Positions 52,759-59,696 of a DNA stretch of 59,696 nt are shown piece by piece (positions within the stretch are counted from its first letter, which is position 1; each line of letters starts with the position of its first letter). The notes under the pieces were generated by a model. It was not told the origin of the DNA. It searched no databases and worked only from the letters and a program-made list of their open reading frames with translations. The stretch lies in the NCBI RefSeq assembly GCF_000739915.1, contig NZ_BBJT01000022.1, forward strand, positions 1 to 59,696, written 5' to 3'. The position numbers were made by a program, and so were the translations under genes. This DNA is from Paenibacillus chitinolyticus NBRC 15660. Its GTDB lineage: Bacteria; Bacillota; Bacilli; Paenibacillales; NBRC-103111.

Positions 52759-53451
52759 ATGAATTTGTTCGAAAAGGAAGTATTAGTGAACAAAGCCGCT
52801 GAAGAATTTGAGAACCAGTCACCCGAAGAGCTTATTCGATGGGCGGTTAACACTTTTCCAAGTATTACGCTCGCTTGCAGCTTCGGTGCGGAAGACGTAG
52901 TCCTGGTGGATATGCTGCAAAAGGTGAGCCCGGAAACAGACATTTTCTATCTGGACACTAATGTGCATTTCCAGGAGACGTATGATACAAGAGATCGTTT
53001 ACAAGACCACTATCAAAAATCTTTTATTCAAGTTCTCCCTAAGCTCACATTGGAAGAGCAAGCGGCGCAGTATGGCGCAGAACTGTGGCTGTCCACTCCG
53101 AACGAATGCTGTAACATCCGTAAGGTGGATCCCTTGACGGATATTTTAAAAAACTATGACGCATGGATTACAGGAATTCGCAGAGATCAAGCTCCGACCC
53201 GGGCAAATGCCAAGAAGGTTGAATACGATGTGAAATTCGGTCTGGTTAAGTTTAATCCGCTTGCTGGCTGGACTTCGGACGATGTATGGGAGTATATTCG
53301 TTCCAATGGTATTATTTATAATGCTCTTCACGATCAGAACTACCCTAGTATCGGCTGCAGCCACTGCACAAAAGCGGTCACTCCGGGTGAAGATCCGCGT
53401 GCGGGCCGCTGGGCAGGCAATGACAAAACGGAATGCGGACTCCATAAGTAA
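52759..53451 (+). CDS. cysH: Phosphoadenylyl/adenylyl-sulfate reductase
   Basis: Reduces activated sulfate to sulfite using thioredoxin. 230 aa; PAPS-reductase fold with SFGAEDVVLVDML near residue 34. It carries the Cys-Cys pair (117-118) and CSHC (about 200-203) that ligate a [4Fe-4S] cluster, plus the C-terminal catalytic ECGLH, so it belongs to the cluster-bearing type that uses APS (some Bacillus enzymes also use PAPS). No APS kinase gene lies nearby, which fits direct APS use. GGGAGGG precedes the ATG. Confidence 0.93.
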   Translation: MNLFEKEVLVNKAAEEFENQSPEELIRWAVNTFPSITLACSFGAEDVVLVDMLQKVSPETDIFYLDTNVHFQETYDTRDRLQDHYQKSFIQVLPKLTLEEQAAQYGAELWLSTPNECCNIRKVDPLTDILKNYDAWITGIRRDQAPTRANAKKVEYDVKFGLVKFNPLAGWTSDDVWEYIRSNGIIYNALHDQNYPSIGCSHCTKAVTPGEDPRAGRWAGNDKTECGLHK

Positions 53452-53493
53452 GCGAGAAACTGAAATTATTAGAAGACTAAAGGAGAGACATCC

Positions 53494-54675
53494 ATGCCAT
53501 CTTCAATAGCGCCTCACGGCGGCACTTTGATTAATCGCCTGGTTACGGGAAGCGAACGCGATCGACTTCTTGCAAAGGCGGGCGACCTGCCTCAAATTCG
53601 CATAAACAATTGGGCTATATCCGACCTTGATCTTATTGGAGTAGGGGCATTTTCCCCGCTAACCGGTTTTCTGAATGAAGAAGATTACCTTTCGGTTGTC
53701 GAACGCATGCGTTTGGCGGATGGCACCGTATGGAGCATACCTGTGACCCTGGCGGTTGAAGAAGCCGTTGCGGAGGAGCTCGCCGTTGGTAAGCAAGCGG
53801 CTTTGGTGGGAGAAGAGGACGGCGTCGTATACGGTCTTATAGACGTGACCAGCATTTACAAGGCCGATCAGCAGCTCGAAGCCCGTAAAGTCTTTAAAAC
53901 GGACGATACGGAGCATCCAGGCGTCCAAAAGCTGCTGACGAAACCATCCACCTATGTCGGAGGGCCCGTCCAAGTGTTGAACAGGCCGAAACCGGCCAAA
54001 TTCGAAGATTTTTACTATGATCCGGCCGAGACTCGCCGAATTTTTGACGAGAAGAACTGGCGGACTATCGTAGGGTTTCAAACCCGCAATCCGGTCCACC
54101 GGGCCCATGAATATATTCAAAAATCGGCCATGGAAATCGTCGATGCCCTGTTTCTGAATCCGTTGGTTGGCGAAACCAAGTCCGATGATATTTCAGCAGA
54201 TGTCCGGATGAAAAGCTACCTCGTTCTCCTTGAAAATTATTATCCTTCGGATCGTGCTTTTCTCGGTGTTTTTCCGGCAGCCATGCGTTATGCGGGTCCG
54301 CGGGAAGCGATCTTCCATGCTTTGGTCCGCAAAAACTACGGCTGTACCCATTTTATCGTAGGCCGCGATCATGCGGGTGTAGGCGACTACTACGGTACTT
54401 ATGAAGCCCAGGAAATTTTCAGTAACTTTACACCGGAAGAAATCGGCATTACGCCTCTTTTCTTCGAGCATAGCTTTTACTGCACGAAATGCGGGAATAT
54501 GGCATCGAGCAAAACTTGCCCGCACGATAAAGCTGACCACCTGCACCTGTCGGGCACGAAAGTACGCGCCTTGCTGCGTGACGGCCAATGTCCGCCCCAG
54601 GAGTTCACACGCCCGGAAGTGGCGAAAGTGCTCATAGACGGCATGTCAGAGCCTGTAGGCACGTCCGCGCAGTAG
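53494..54675 (+). CDS. sat: Sulfate adenylyltransferase (ATP sulfurylase)
   Basis: Forms APS from ATP and sulfate, the substrate of CysH. 393 aa, monofunctional type without a kinase domain. Motifs [12 protein letters not shown] (about 196-207) and [12 protein letters not shown] mark the nucleotide site, and a CTKC...C metal-binding-like loop ([15 protein letters not shown]) is visible near 328-342. AAAGGAGAG is upstream. 42 nt after cysH, so one operon. Confidence 0.95.
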   Translation: MPSSIAPHGGTLINRLVTGSERDRLLAKAGDLPQIRINNWAISDLDLIGVGAFSPLTGFLNEEDYLSVVERMRLADGTVWSIPVTLAVEEAVAEELAVGKQAALVGEEDGVVYGLIDVTSIYKADQQLEARKVFKTDDTEHPGVQKLLTKPSTYVGGPVQVLNRPKPAKFEDFYYDPAETRRIFDEKNWRTIVGFQTRNPVHRAHEYIQKSAMEIVDALFLNPLVGETKSDDISADVRMKSYLVLLENYYPSDRAFLGVFPAAMRYAGPREAIFHALVRKNYGCTHFIVGRDHAGVGDYYGTYEAQEIFSNFTPEEIGITPLFFEHSFYCTKCGNMASSKTCPHDKADHLHLSGTKVRALLRDGQCPPQEFTRPEVAKVLIDGMSEPVGTSAQ

Positions 54676-54704
54676 GTATAATTGTCCACCCTGTCCCATA
54701 TAGA
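54676..54704 (+). promoter_or_regulatory. Candidate sigma-E-type promoter of cwlD
   Basis: GTATAAT (54676-54682) and CATATAGA (54697-54704), 14 nt apart, resemble the sigma-E -35 and -10. B. subtilis cwlD is sporulation-controlled, which supports the idea; the -10 match is imperfect. Confidence 0.4.
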
Positions 54705-54742
54705 TGAATGGAGTCTATTGGGGAACAGAGGTGGATTTTTTC

Positions 54743-55501
54743 ATGCGGAGACCAAGAAAAAGGTTTGTCGTATGGCTGACCTGGGACAGCGGCATTAAGA
54801 TCATCATGGCGGGCCTGCTGGTTATGCTGATGGCCTTTATGTACACCTACGAGCTGCCTTCGACACGAACATGGAGCGAATGGTCCATGCCTCTTTCAGG
54901 GAAGACGATTGCTCTGGATGCCGGGCACGGAGGCCCTGACGGAGGGGCGGTCAGCCAATCCGGCGTAATAGAGAAGGATATCAACCTCGCGATCACTTTG
55001 TATTTGCGTGATTATTTGCAGCAGGTCGGCGCTATGGTGGTGATGACAAGGGAGACGGATACGGATTTGGCCCTGGAGGGAACGAAGGGACTCAGCCGCC
55101 GTAAAACAGAAGATTTGTTAAGCCGCGCCGAATTCATAAACAGCAAAAAAGCCGATTTGTTTATCAGCATCCATTTGAACAGCATTCCGTCCGATAAGTG
55201 GAGGGGCGCACAAACGTTCTACTACCCGAACCACCCGGACAACGCAACCTTGTCCACACTCATCCAGAACGAACTCAAGAAAAATCTGGAAAATACGGAG
55301 CGTGTCTCCAAGAAGGCCGATACAGGCGTTTATTTACTGAAAACGTTGAAAATGCCGAGTGCGCTCGTCGAAGTCGGGTTTTTGTCCAATCCGGAGGAAT
55401 CGAGGCTCCTGGCCGACGATAAGTATCAAAAGAAAGTCGCCGCGTCCGTTTATCAAGCGATTCTGCGTTATTTCTCCGGGGAGAAAGTGCGTTCGTCCTA
55501 A
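54743..55501 (+). CDS. cwlD: N-acetylmuramoyl-L-alanine amidase CwlD
   Basis: Sporulation amidase needed, with PdaA, to make muramic-delta-lactam in spore cortex. 252 aa: a membrane segment at about 15-36 and an Amidase_3 domain with the zinc-binding DAGHGGPDGG (about 59-68), GVIEKDINL (Glu), SIHLNS (His) and catalytic VEVGFLSN. ATG 54743 has AGAGGTGG 9 nt upstream; an earlier ATG (54704) has no RBS. Position beside salA and gerD is as in Bacillus. Confidence 0.94.
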   Translation: MRRPRKRFVVWLTWDSGIKIIMAGLLVMLMAFMYTYELPSTRTWSEWSMPLSGKTIALDAGHGGPDGGAVSQSGVIEKDINLAITLYLRDYLQQVGAMVVMTRETDTDLALEGTKGLSRRKTEDLLSRAEFINSKKADLFISIHLNSIPSDKWRGAQTFYYPNHPDNATLSTLIQNELKKNLENTERVSKKADTGVYLLKTLKMPSALVEVGFLSNPEESRLLADDKYQKKVAASVYQAILRYFSGEKVRSS

Positions 55502-55552
55502 TCGGTATGTTATAATGATCTGAACAGAAATAAGCCTACCGAGGTGGAACAG

Positions 55553-56662
55553 ATGGTGACCAAAGAGCTTATCCGGCAATCGCTTGAGCCTATAACAGAT
55601 CCGACTTACGGAGCTTCTATCGTAGAACTGAACTTCGTTAAAGACGTGGTCATTAAAGAGAACCGCGTTTCTCTTACGTGTGTTTTGTCCGTTACGGATG
55701 AAAGCTACAAAGCAAGTCTAAAGGAACGCATTGAATCCGCTTTGTCCCAAATCGGAGCCGAAGGGGTTCATATTCGTTTTCGTGAAATAACGGATTATGA
55801 GAAAAACCAGCTCTCCGCTTATGAGAATGTATCTGAGGCGGGAAGCGTGGATACTGCGGGCTCTAATGCCGGAACGGGACAAGAAGCGGCTCCATTGCTG
55901 AATCCGGAGTCCCCCGTTAATTTTATTGCCGTCGCAAGCGGTAAGGGCGGTGTAGGGAAGTCCACCGTAACGGCGAACCTTGCTGTTGCATTGGCGCGTC
56001 TCGGTAAGAGAGTGGGGATTATGGATGCGGACATCTACGGCTTCAGTATTCCGGATATGATGGGAATAGAGGAGCAGCCTCAGCTTGTTGATAACCGGAT
56101 TATCCCCGTAGAAAAGTTCGGCGTTAAAGTTATCTCCATGGGTTTCTTTGTGGAGGATAATTCGCCGGTGATTTGGCGTGGACCTATGTTGGGTAAGATG
56201 CTCCATAACTTCTTCCACGAAGTGGATTGGGGAGAACTGGACTACCTGCTGCTCGATCTGCCTCCGGGTACGGGCGACATCGCGCTGGATATTCATCAGC
56301 TTCTGCCGCAAAGCAAAGAGATCCTGGTTACGACCCCTCATGCTACTGCAGCTTTTGTAGCAGCCAGAGCGGGCGCCATGGCCGTGCATACCAAACATGA
56401 GATTATCGGTGTGGTGGAGAACATGGCTTACTACGAGTGCTCCAAATGCGGAGAGAAAGACTACGTCTTCGGCCGCGGCGGCGGAGGCATGCTGGCGGAA
56501 CAGCTGCATACCCAATTGCTTGCCCAAATTCCATTGGGTGCACCGGACAATCATATTTCCGAACCGGATTATTCCCCGTCGGTTTACAAAGAAGATTCCA
56601 ACACCGGCCAACTGTACTTGGAGCTGGCGCGGAGTGTCGTTCAACACGCTCAAAAGGACTGA
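55553..56662 (+). CDS. salA: Mrp/NBP35-type P-loop ATPase (SalA)
   Basis: MinD-like ATPase thought to carry iron-sulfur clusters; the Bacillus orthologue SalA also regulates scoC. 369 aa: an N-terminal MIP18/DUF59-like domain (about 1-85), a Gly/Ala linker, then the ATPase with deviant Walker A GKGGVGKST (about 130-138), GPMLGKML, and CSKC (about 293-296) as the possible cluster ligand. ATG 55553 lies 7 nt after GAGGTGG. The stop codon lies inside the following terminator stem. Confidence 0.9.
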   Translation: MVTKELIRQSLEPITDPTYGASIVELNFVKDVVIKENRVSLTCVLSVTDESYKASLKERIESALSQIGAEGVHIRFREITDYEKNQLSAYENVSEAGSVDTAGSNAGTGQEAAPLLNPESPVNFIAVASGKGGVGKSTVTANLAVALARLGKRVGIMDADIYGFSIPDMMGIEEQPQLVDNRIIPVEKFGVKVISMGFFVEDNSPVIWRGPMLGKMLHNFFHEVDWGELDYLLLDLPPGTGDIALDIHQLLPQSKEILVTTPHATAAFVAARAGAMAVHTKHEIIGVVENMAYYECSKCGEKDYVFGRGGGGMLAEQLHTQLLAQIPLGAPDNHISEPDYSPSVYKEDSNTGQLYLELARSVVQHAQKD

Positions 56663-56687
56663 TGCACAAGCATCAGTCCTTTTTTTA
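56652..56687. terminator. Bidirectional terminator between salA and gerD
   Basis: GGACTGATGC (56656-56665) pairs with GCATCAGTCC (56670-56679), loop ACAA, flanked by A run on the left and T run on the right, so it can serve both convergent genes. The salA TGA (56660-56662) lies within the stem and gerD ends at 56685. Confidence 0.9.
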
Positions 56688-57500
56688 ATATTCGGAGTCC
56701 TGATCCTTCTTACCCTTTTTGTTCGGGGATTCCTTCTCATCCTGGCCTTGATCTCCTTGATCGCTTTCCTGGCCTTGGCCTTGATCTTGTTTGTTTTTTT
56801 GGTCTCCCTGGCCTTGCTGGCCACCTTCTCCACCTTGGCCGCCGCCTTTACCGCCTTTACCGCCGCCTTGGCCACCCTGCCCACCGCCTTGGCCGCCGGC
56901 ACCTTTGGGTACGATGCCCTCTTCCATTACTTTTCTCATAATGGTGAGCATCTGAGCTTGGAACAAGGGGCTCTGGAAAGATTCCTGAATGACATTCATC
57001 ATCTGCTGACGGTACTGGGTCGTCTTGGTCAGTTCCATCATGAGCTGCTGGTATTCCGGGTTTTTCATAACTTGCAGAAGTTGTTTCTGATACTCCGGAT
57101 CTTTCATGAGATCCTTGTGGAGCTGTTTATTCTGCGTACTCACCACTTTGGCGAAATCACCGGCAAAACGGGGATCTTTCATCATATCCCTTACGAATTT
57201 ACTGCTTTCCGTACTGGTCAGAACATCCTTGACCGCCGTTTGCATCTGCAATTTTTGACCGTCGGTCAACATGCTGACCGAAGAACTGCCCGAGCCTGCC
57301 GAAGATAAGCTTGAGCGGGAGGCTTTATCGATCGCCGCACGGCCCTCGTCCGACTTTAGAATGTCAAGCACCATGGATTTGGTTTCTTTATAATTGCCCT
57401 GGGATGATGAAGACCCCTGTGAAGAATTGTTGGAACTGCAGGAAGCCAAGAGAATAACTGCAACTAAGGCAGGAACATAACGCACTGTTTTCCGATTCAT
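56685..57500 (-). CDS. gerD: Spore germination lipoprotein GerD
   Basis: Inner-membrane lipoprotein needed to cluster nutrient germination receptors (germinosome). 271 aa: signal peptide with lipobox LLASC (Cys21), Ser-rich spacer, then the helical GerD core (about 40-197) with MMKDPRF- and MKDPEYQ-type repeats. Residues about 199-271 form a Gly/Gln/Asp/Lys low-complexity tail not found in the B. subtilis protein (about 185 aa). ATG 57500 is the family start; AAAGGAG lies 12 nt upstream and a GTG at 57509 is an alternative. Behind a sigma-G-like promoter. Confidence 0.92.
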   Translation of the reverse strand: MNRKTVRYVPALVAVILLASCSSNNSSQGSSSSQGNYKETKSMVLDILKSDEGRAAIDKASRSSLSSAGSGSSSVSMLTDGQKLQMQTAVKDVLTSTESSKFVRDMMKDPRFAGDFAKVVSTQNKQLHKDLMKDPEYQKQLLQVMKNPEYQQLMMELTKTTQYRQQMMNVIQESFQSPLFQAQMLTIMRKVMEEGIVPKGAGGQGGGQGGQGGGKGGKGGGQGGEGGQQGQGDQKNKQDQGQGQESDQGDQGQDEKESPNKKGKKDQDSEY

Positions 57501-57537
57501 TGTGCACACAAGCTCCTTTCCCCTAAATTAGTACCGT

Positions 57538-57567
57538 TAGTATGTGTGGGGGGGAGCCTTTTCATAA
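57538..57567 (-). promoter_or_regulatory. Sigma-G-type promoter of gerD
   Basis: On the minus strand TTATG (57563-57567), exactly 18 nt, then CATACTA (57538-57544) matches sigma-G (GNATR-N18-CATNNTA) in all but one fixed base. Forespore expression of gerD is known in B. subtilis. Confidence 0.7.
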
Positions 57568-57646
57568 AGGAGTGACATGGTTGATTGCTGAGAAAGTTGG
57601 CTAGATTTGGCCGTTTCAAAAGAATGTATGTACGGTTACGGGGAGT

Positions 57647-58429
57647 TCAGTAAACCTGTTTAAACGACTGCTCTTCTACGGCTTTATTTTCAGTCTGCGC
57701 CTGTTTCATCAGCTCCGTTACCGTCACGAACTCATACCCCTTGCTCTTAAGCTGGTCGATAATGGCGGGAAGGGCTTCATGAGTCTGTTTGCAGGAATCA
57801 CTGGCATGGAGCAGGACGATATCGCCAGGATGCGCTTTACTTACAACGCGATTGATAATGGTATCCACTCCGGGATTTTTCCAATCCAGTGAATCCGTAT
57901 CCCATTGAATAACCTTATATCCTAACTGGTCCGCAATACCGAGAACCCGCTTGTCGAAGTCGCCGTTAGGCATACGGATCAGATTCGGACTTTTGCCGGT
58001 AAACTCCTTTAGGACTCCGTCGGCGGTCTGTATTTGCTTGCGGATCTCTTCGTCTCCCAGACTGCTGTAGTTCACATGCTTATGGCCGTGACTTCCGATT
58101 TCATATCCGTTCTTGATAATTCGTTTTACAATATCGGGGTGGCTTTTGCTCCAGGGCGAGGAAAGAAAGAACGTCGCGTTTTTGATACCTTTCTGCTCCA
58201 GCACATCCAGGATCGGAGCCGTACGCGTTTCCCCCCATGAGATGTCGAACGTCAACGCGATCTGTTTCTTCTCCGTTTTGACATTGTAAATTGCCGCGGG
58301 ACCCCCGCTTGAAAAAACCGCCATATTCCCCCGTTCGGAATAGACGATACCTGCGGCGAAAACTACGGCGACACCGATAAAGACGGCTTGTTTTATTTTC
58401 TTGCCGTTAAAGACGTAAAAATGGCTCAC
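57647..58429 (-). CDS. pdaB: Polysaccharide deacetylase family sporulation protein PdaB
   Basis: Required in Bacillus for spore survival and thought to act on cortex peptidoglycan. 260 aa: membrane anchor at about 15-30, then a NodB-type domain with TFDISW (Asp62; the usual TFDD is changed, as in PdaB) and SHGHKH (metal His114/118), and C-terminal LLHASD. GTG start, 11 nt after AAGGAGG. Behind a sigma-E-like promoter. Family is clear; whether it is catalytically active is not settled by the sequence. Confidence 0.92.
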   Translation of the reverse strand: MSHFYVFNGKKIKQAVFIGVAVVFAAGIVYSERGNMAVFSSGGPAAIYNVKTEKKQIALTFDISWGETRTAPILDVLEQKGIKNATFFLSSPWSKSHPDIVKRIIKNGYEIGSHGHKHVNYSSLGDEEIRKQIQTADGVLKEFTGKSPNLIRMPNGDFDKRVLGIADQLGYKVIQWDTDSLDWKNPGVDTIINRVVSKAHPGDIVLLHASDSCKQTHEALPAIIDQLKSKGYEFVTVTELMKQAQTENKAVEEQSFKQVY

Positions 58430-58457
58430 GCTTGCTCCAGCCTCCTTCTCCTTGGGC

Positions 58458-58486
58458 TTGTATTCCGGCTTAGTAAAATGTATGCT
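58458..58486 (+). promoter_or_regulatory. Candidate sigma-A promoter of the SpoIIM-family gene
   Basis: TTGTAT (58458-58463) and TATGCT (58481-58486) are 17 nt apart. It overlaps the -10 of the divergent sigma-E-like pdaB promoter, so the two could exclude each other. Confidence 0.4.
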
Positions 58487-58504
58487 CGTACCATCGAGTT
58501 ATGC
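58477..58504 (-). promoter_or_regulatory. Sigma-E-type promoter of pdaB
   Basis: Minus strand: GCATAACT (58497-58504) and CATACATT (58477-58484) match the sigma-E -35 ATA element and -10 CATACAnT, with correct spacing. B. subtilis pdaB is sigma-E dependent. Confidence 0.7.
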
Positions 58505-58529
58505 GTTAAAGAGAAAGGAGAACAGGAAA

Positions 58530-59141
58530 TTGAAGTGGAGAGAGCTGTTTAAGCATTTCGGAGAAATGAAGCATTACCTGATTGCTTCCGTTTTGGTTTT
58601 CGCAGCCGGTTTAGTACTGGGGACTATGTATCCGGACCGCTTTCAGGCTTTTCTGGACCAGCAGATGCAGGGCCTGGAGAAAATTTCAGGACTGGTTAAA
58701 GGCAAAGAAAATCTCAACCTCTGGCTGTTTATCGTTATTTTCCTGAACAACGCGATCAAGTCATTGATGTTTGTATACCTAGGATTGTTTTTCGGTATTC
58801 TTCCCTTAATGGTGCTCCTGGTAAACGGGATGCTGCTGGGGTATGTCATTCAATATCAGATGGAAGCGCAAAGCCTTGCTTATGTTCTGAAAGGAATCCT
58901 GCCGCATGGAATATTGGAGATTCCGGCTATTATCGTAGCATGCGCCTATGGACTTCGACTCGGTATTCTTGTTATCAAAATGATCGGGGGACTCTTCTCT
59001 CCCAAAAGAAGCGGGAACGCCGCGGCAGAATTTAAACGTGTTATGAGACTGACCCGACCGTTAATATTACTTGTCGTAGGAACGTTGCTCCTTGCAGCTG
59101 TCGTGGAAAGCACAGTGACTCTTTGGCTTTTAAAAGGATAA
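58530..59141 (+). CDS. SpoIIM-family membrane protein
   Basis: 203-aa membrane protein of the stage II sporulation protein M family. Hydrophobic segments lie near 16-32, 64-105, 118-150 and 178-201; family signatures NNAIK (73-77), LLVNGMLLGY (96-105) and PHGILEIPAI (125-134) are clear. SpoIIM works in the SpoIIDMP engulfment complex; the known spoIIM locus lies elsewhere in Bacillus, so this may be a paralogue or a relocated copy. TTG 58530 has AAAGGAG 9 nt upstream; an open frame back to 58452 has no start signal. It holds a place near pdaB that kbaA has in B. subtilis. Confidence 0.85.
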   Translation: MKWRELFKHFGEMKHYLIASVLVFAAGLVLGTMYPDRFQAFLDQQMQGLEKISGLVKGKENLNLWLFIVIFLNNAIKSLMFVYLGLFFGILPLMVLLVNGMLLGYVIQYQMEAQSLAYVLKGILPHGILEIPAIIVACAYGLRLGILVIKMIGGLFSPKRSGNAAAEFKRVMRLTRPLILLVVGTLLLAAVVESTVTLWLLKG

Positions 59142-59210
59142 CAATTGTAAAAATTTTCTTGAACCCCGTCATAAAAATGACAAAACATGAGCATAACAGT
59201 AAAGCGGAAC

Positions 59211-59241
59211 GGTTGCCTGCGTCCGATTGGATGCAGGAGCC
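59211..59241 (+). other. GC-rich hairpin after the SpoIIM-family gene
   Basis: CCTGCGTCC (59216-59224) pairs with GGATGCAGG (59229-59237), loop GATT, with outer GG/CC pairs. The next bases (TTCTCGCTG) are not a T tract, so termination is uncertain. Confidence 0.5.
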
Positions 59242-59293
59242 TTCTCGCTGTTGTGGATGCAGAGTCGATTTTGAGGGGAGCTAGAATAAGTTG

Positions 59294-59524
59294 ATGCTTG
59301 GATTTCTTTTTAATGACAGGGAATGCAGAGAACTGGACTATGTGCTAAGAAAAGAATTAGACGAAATGCTCTTCGATCTTAACGATAAGAGAATGGACGA
59401 GGAGATTAAGAAAGCTATAGAATCCCGATATAAGGTTATCTTCCGGATGTATGCCAGGCTTGCTTCACCGAGGGAAATTTCTAAATACGCGAGGAATCGT
59501 GTCCAGCATCAAAAAAAGTCTTGA
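59294..59524 (+). CDS. Small charged conserved-looking protein, unknown function
   Basis: 76-aa protein, not recognised as a characterised family. It is rich in Glu, Lys and Arg and predicted almost all helical, with no membrane segment; the segment RELDYVLRKELDEMLFDLND looks like an amphipathic helix and the C-terminus is basic (RNRVQHQKK). GAGGGGAG lies 13 nt before ATG 59294 and 10 nt before TTG 59291, which is an alternative start. Its stop codon overlaps the -35 of the first tandem promoter that follows. Confidence 0.65.
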   Translation: MLGFLFNDRECRELDYVLRKELDEMLFDLNDKRMDEEIKKAIESRYKVIFRMYARLASPREISKYARNRVQHQKKS

Positions 59525-59550
59525 CTTAAGATGAAATTTCATGGTAAATT
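59521..59550 (+). promoter_or_regulatory. Tandem promoter P1, probable rrn promoter
   Basis: TTGACT (59521-59526), 18-nt spacer, extended -10 TGgTAAATT (hexamer 59545-59550). The -35 overlaps the stop codon of the small gene. Confidence 0.6.
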
Positions 59551-59615
59551 AAATTTCGCTGATTCGACAAAGTTTTCATTTAACAAGCCAAGCAAAAAAG
59601 AAATTAAAAAAAAGC

Positions 59616-59645
59616 TTGCAATGAATAGTCAATCTGTGATATATT
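59616..59645 (+). promoter_or_regulatory. Tandem promoter P2, probable rrn promoter
   Basis: TTGCAA (59616-59621), 18-nt spacer, extended -10 TGaTATATT (hexamer 59640-59645), preceded by an A-rich UP-like stretch (59590-59613). Tandem strong promoters after pdaB/gerD, where B. subtilis has an rRNA operon, suggest the 16S rRNA lies just beyond the window. Confidence 0.65.
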
Positions 59646-59652
59646 AATTAAG

Positions 59653-59682
59653 TCGCCGCTGAAACTTAGCGAACGACGGCGA
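59653..59682 (+). other. Hairpin in the probable pre-rRNA leader
   Basis: TCGCCG (59653-59658) pairs with CGGCGA (59677-59682), immediately after the predicted P2 start site. It may be a processing or antitermination element of the rRNA leader. Confidence 0.5.
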
Positions 59683-59696
59683 GGCTGACAAAGCCG

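Overview
The window is a block of core Firmicutes chromosome, almost entirely co-directional (+ strand) and close to an rRNA operon. Gene order (ctsR-mcsA-mcsB-clpC-radA-disA ... cysE-cysS-mrnC-rlmB-yacP-sigH-rpmG-secE-nusG-rplKAJL-rpoBC-rpsLG-fusA-tuf-S10/spc/alpha clusters-truA-rplM-rpsI-cwlD-salA-gerD-pdaB) matches the origin-proximal region of Bacillus subtilis. Protein details (RpoB starting MAGHLVQFG, pssA after disA, roughly 50% GC) point to a spore-forming member of the Paenibacillaceae, probably Paenibacillus or a close relative. I see no insertion sequence, phage gene, CRISPR array or tRNA gene.

Layout: 1-4857 is the CtsR heat-shock operon with a textbook promoter and CtsR operator. 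4872-11376 holds DNA repair and c-di-AMP genes (radA, disA), a phosphatidylserine synthase, one inverted small conserved gene, a PIN/TRAM protein and two isoprenoid genes (ispD, ispF). 11428-17943 holds gltX, a cysteine-specific T-box with cysE-cysS, the RNA-processing trio mrnC-rlmB-yacP, and sigH. 18099-35058 holds secretion/elongation genes, the L11-L1 and L10-L12 operons with an L10 leader, rpoBC, and the str operon ending at tuf. 35220-50613 is the S10-spc-alpha ribosomal protein supercluster with secY, adk, map, infA and rpoA. 50682-52537 is truA-rplM-rpsI. 52674-54675 is a sulfate-assimilation pair (cysH, sat). 54676-59141 holds sporulation/germination genes (cwlD, salA, gerD, pdaB, a SpoIIM-family gene), several behind promoters that look sigma-E- or sigma-G-like. 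The window ends in two strong tandem promoters that probably drive an rRNA operon beyond the edge.

The genes are mainly those of growth: transcription, translation, secretion and proteostasis, with cysteine supply and sporulation appended. The window is mostly ordinary. What deserves a second look is RNA-level: a terminator-like hairpin just downstream of the rpoB promoter, a recurring small hairpin immediately upstream of several ribosomal Shine-Dalgarno sequences, and hairpins around ybxF. At the protein level there are disordered tails on GerD and MrnC, an inverted Cys-motif gene between pssA and the PIN/TRAM gene, and a SpoIIM-family gene divergent from pdaB. I found no clear undescribed multi-gene system.
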